From Antennarius striatus (lineage: Eukaryota; Chordata; Actinopteri; Lophiiformes; Antennariidae): DNA of 64,000 nt. The stretch is from assembly GCF_040054535.1 (NCBI RefSeq), contig NC_090792.1, positions 1,468,501 through 1,532,500 on the forward strand, read 5' to 3'. Shown one piece after another: positions 61,005 through 64,000 of this stretch; position 1 is the first letter of the stretch, and each line of letters begins with the position of its first letter. Position numbers and translations under genes: made by a program. A model generated the notes under the pieces. It searched no databases. It had not been told where the DNA came from and saw only the letters and a program-made list of their open reading frames with translations.

Positions 61005-61350
61005 GTCATCCTCAAGCTCAGGTCCTCTACCAGAGGCCTGGGACTCTGAGGGTTCTGTCAGTACTTAGCTGTTTAACTTCTGGACTGAGGCTAAAGAAGT
61101 TGTTCCAGGAATCTGCTGGAGCCACTCTTCCAGTTTGGGGGTCACTGCCCCAAAAGCTCCTACTACCATGGGGACCACGTTACCTTTTACCTTACACATA
61201 CATATGTTCCAGTTGTTCTTTCAACCCTTGATATTTCTCAATCTTTTCGTGTTCCTTCTTCCTGATGTTGGCGTCAGCTGGAATCACCACATCTATCACC
61301 ACTGCTCTCTTCTGCTCTTTGTCCATCACCACTATGTCCAGTTTGTTGTC
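61005..61350 (-). mobile_element. LINE-like retrotransposon, carboxyl (restriction-like endonuclease) end
   Basis: The minus strand reads LDIVVMDKEQKRAVVIDVVI then PADANIRKKEHEKIEKYQGL, KEQLEHM, VVPMVVGAFGAVTPKLEEWL and QQIPGTTS. The D and VIDV residues fit a PD-(D/E)XK-like nuclease. This is the final part of the family whose other pieces are at 1-190 and 45.55-45.85 kb. It ends in ATATAT and a GT run. Confidence 0.8.
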
Positions 61351-61402
61351 TGTCTGCTGGCTGTATCAGCGTACAGTATATATGTGTCTGTGTCTGTGTG
61401 TG

Positions 61403-61409
61403 TGTGTGC

Positions 61410-61465
<56 letters not shown>
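61403..61465 (+). repeat. (TA)n microsatellite
   Basis: About 28 TA units, followed by further AT-rich sequence to 61620. Confidence 0.95.
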
Positions 61466-61466
<1 letters not shown>

Positions 61467-61619
61467 CATATATAAGGGAAATGTATATATTTATTTATTT
61501 ATATTAACACACACATATATATATATAATAAAAAATTATATATTTATAGAAGTTTTTATTATTATTATTTTTTTTTTTATATATATATTTTTTTAAATTA
61601 TTATTATTATTATTATTAA

Positions 61620-61985
61620 ACAGTAGCTCATTCCACTACGTCTTAGGCTGGGGACTGGAGGGTTCAAGACCCAAGTGGACCAAAAAGTTTGGAGTGTGAA
61701 CAGGCAGTGGAGAGGTGTCACTCCACTTCCTGAGCACTGCTGAGGTTACTCAAGGCATATCCCTCCCATTATCTACATGCTAAAAGGCCCCTTGTGTACA
61801 GGCCTGTAAAATATACTGTATATAGGTATGTGATTAATTAGAGTAAAAGTAATTTCTCTTCAGGGATCATTAAAGGATTTACTATTATTATTATTATTAT
61901 TAATATTATCATTATAATTATTATTATTATTATTATTATTGTTGTTGTTGTTGTTGTTGTTGTTGTCATTGTTATTATTATACAC
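61620..61985 (+). mobile_element. SINE family A with (ATT)n(GTT)n tail
   Basis: CAGTAGCTCATTCCACTACG, a B-box-like GGGTTCAAGACCC, AAAAGTAATTTCTCTTCAGG and a TTATTA then GTTGTT trinucleotide tail. Confidence 0.7.
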
Positions 61986-61989
61986 ACAG

Positions 61990-63240
61990 GCTGCAATTTT
62001 CCAAAAATGTTTTTTATCATGAAAAAAATCAGCAGCCCTAATTCTGTTAAATGTAACATCAACACCCCATAGATTCCGGTTTCACGTCATGTAAAATGGC
62101 TCATCAAATCTCGGACTAAATGAACAGCTCGTGTGGTCTTCTCTTGTTTCCTGTTAGCGCGTCGTCTGCAGCCTTTCGTCCTTCTTTTATCCACATCTCC
62201 TTAAACTTCTAAGCAGGAACGAATTTACTTTAGCTACCGTTAGATAGTTCCTGCTGCCTTTGTTCAGCACAATACGCTCTACAGTTCCAGGAGCCTGACC
62301 CAGCAACTAAAGCATACTGACCTACATCAAGCATTAGCCTCAAGTGCTGAGTTCAGGCCACACTTTTAATATTTCTTCGGCCTCATTATGTGGAAACTTC
62401 ATGCTGATCAGCAATTTGAACATCCAGCTGGTATGAGACACTCCATGAGCTCATCCAGTCCTTTGTTATAAATGTGTCTTTGCCAGCTCCTTTGCACACC
62501 AAACAAATAAATATGCAGAAGAAATTTCCACTTTCTGTTTCCTACTAGCTTTAATATGGAAATGGATTTATTTCCCCAGATGCAATCATTGGCTGAAATC
62601 AACAGGTCTTGGATTGCAGTTATCTTCACCTAATGTTGTCGTCTCATCTCCCAGAGCTCAATCTGATGTCTTGGTTGTCATTCACTGAAGACATATTTAC
62701 GATGGAACATCCATAATGATAACAGAATATGAATAAATGAGTTTATAAAAGTCTGAGGAAAATGGTTTGTGTATAAGGAGAGTCATGAACAATGAGGCAG
62801 ACTGAACACACACTGATACAAACTTGATGACTTTGTTTGTGTTTGGCTTTATTCTTTTTCCTGTTTTTATTTATTTATTTGGGGGGGGGGGGTTCTGCAA
62901 TTTTTAAAATACAGATTTGAATTTGGTCCGCTCTCACAATGACCACGTTAATTTAGTACTATAACATCAGTATGGTCAGCAACACAGGAACCATAACCGA
63001 CCTAACCCAAACCCTGAGTCGTGCTCAAGGCTTCTGCTTCTCCAGCGTCAAACTCAAATTTGGTCAGTTAATGAAATGTTTTTTACAACCTAGATGCTTA
63101 TCTGGTCAAGAAATCTGCTCAACGCATTTTATAACAGTCTATTATTTGTTCATTAGGAAAGATTAGAACATATGTATCAGTTTCAATCATGCAGAAAGTT
63201 GTACAATGTGTGTGTGTGTGTCAATAAGAGATAGATGTAC
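61990..63240. other. Intergenic, no gene seen
   Basis: Contains the dispersed segment shared with 33.3 kb (62132-62172) and a poly-G run at 62881-62892. Confidence 0.5.
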
Positions 63241-63242
63241 TG

Positions 63243-63379
<137 letters not shown>

Positions 63380-63887
63380 CACATCAGATTTTTTTTCAAC
63401 AGCATTTTACTTTAAATTAATTAATACGTGATCCTCTCATCTAGAAATGTGATTTCCATGTCTCCCGTTTCCTCTCCCTTCTTTTTTCATGCTGTATGTC
63501 AGTAACAATCAGCTTGTCTGCTTCTCTATGTGACCTGTGGATGTTGGGGTTCCAATCCATCATTGCTGACAGGCTCAACTGTTGCCTCCATCCACACTAA
63601 ACACATACAGACAACGACAGAAGTGGATGTTTCTCAGCTGGAATGTTTTTTAGTTTTTTATTGATACTTCTTTTTTTAATTCATGTTTTTAATGTATCAA
63701 GTTAGTATTTGGAGTATTTTTCCGCGATTATAGGTGGTGAATTTTATCAGTATTTATTAAATTTAAAATTCGTTTTTGGTTAGAATGAATTAAATGAATA
63801 AAAAATTTTTTTTGTTATTTTTAAAAGTAGATTAAGATTAAGCTTGATTAGATTTGGTTAGATGGACAGTTGGTCCTGAGCCGCTGC

Positions 63888-63961
63888 GCCCTGGGTGCGT
63901 CTGGGTGAGTCTGGGTGCGTCTGGGTTGCTTCTGGATGCGTCTGGGTGCGTCTGGGTGCGG
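63888..63961 (+). repeat. Ten-base minisatellite CTGGGTGCGT
   Basis: Seven tandem ten-base units with small changes. The array ends about 40 bases before the right edge. Confidence 0.85.
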
Positions 63962-64000
63962 GCCAACATCACCTAAAGTCCCTTAGAAACATTTTTTTCC

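Overview
This is vertebrate, almost certainly teleost fish, genomic DNA. The coding signal lies in short exons with GT-AG borders. The gene set is ak7, a lily-type (B-type) mannose-binding lectin, galc, two GIMAP-type GTPases and an SLC7A9-like amino acid transporter. The interspersed repeats are fish types: non-LTR retrotransposon pieces, tRNA-derived SINEs, hAT- and Tigger-like DNA transposons, and long CA, GATA and TAG simple repeats. Most long open frames in the window are chance or repeat-derived.

Layout. 0.5-1.0 kb: the first three coding exons of ak7 (minus strand), with the rest beyond the left edge. 3.5-4.05 kb: a two-exon lily-type lectin gene (minus) that carries two single-base indels and looks like a pseudogene. 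7.5-18.7 kb: a complete 17-exon galc gene (minus), which encodes the lysosomal galactosylceramidase. It contains two alternative copies of exon 7 that can only be used one at a time, a GC-AG intron, and three CACGTG palindromes just upstream of its start. 19.9-20.65 and 23.7-24.64 kb: the large GTPase exons of two GIMAP genes (minus). One protein ends in a CaaX box and the other in a long hydrophobic segment. 29.8-35.2 kb: a complete six-exon slc7a9-like gene (minus), with LINE, LTR-like and hAT remnants in its largest intron and downstream of it.

Right of 35.4 kb I find no convincing intact gene. This part holds a Tx1/L1-like LINE (35.45-37.1 kb), a large inverted repeat (37.36-39.32 kb), LINE and SINE copies, coding-like fragments of unknown identity at 43.5-44.2 kb, a roughly 2 kb TAG/TGG trinucleotide array at 51.5-53.5 kb, and a 1.3 kb DNA transposon with terminal inverted repeats and a nested SINE (57.8-59.1 kb). 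Many CA, TA and GATA tracts are also present.

The genes do not form a pathway. ak7 is a ciliary kinase, galc is lysosomal, GIMAPs are membrane-bound immune GTPases, and the transporter is a plasma-membrane exchanger light chain. The finding most worth following up is the mutually exclusive exon 7 pair in galc.
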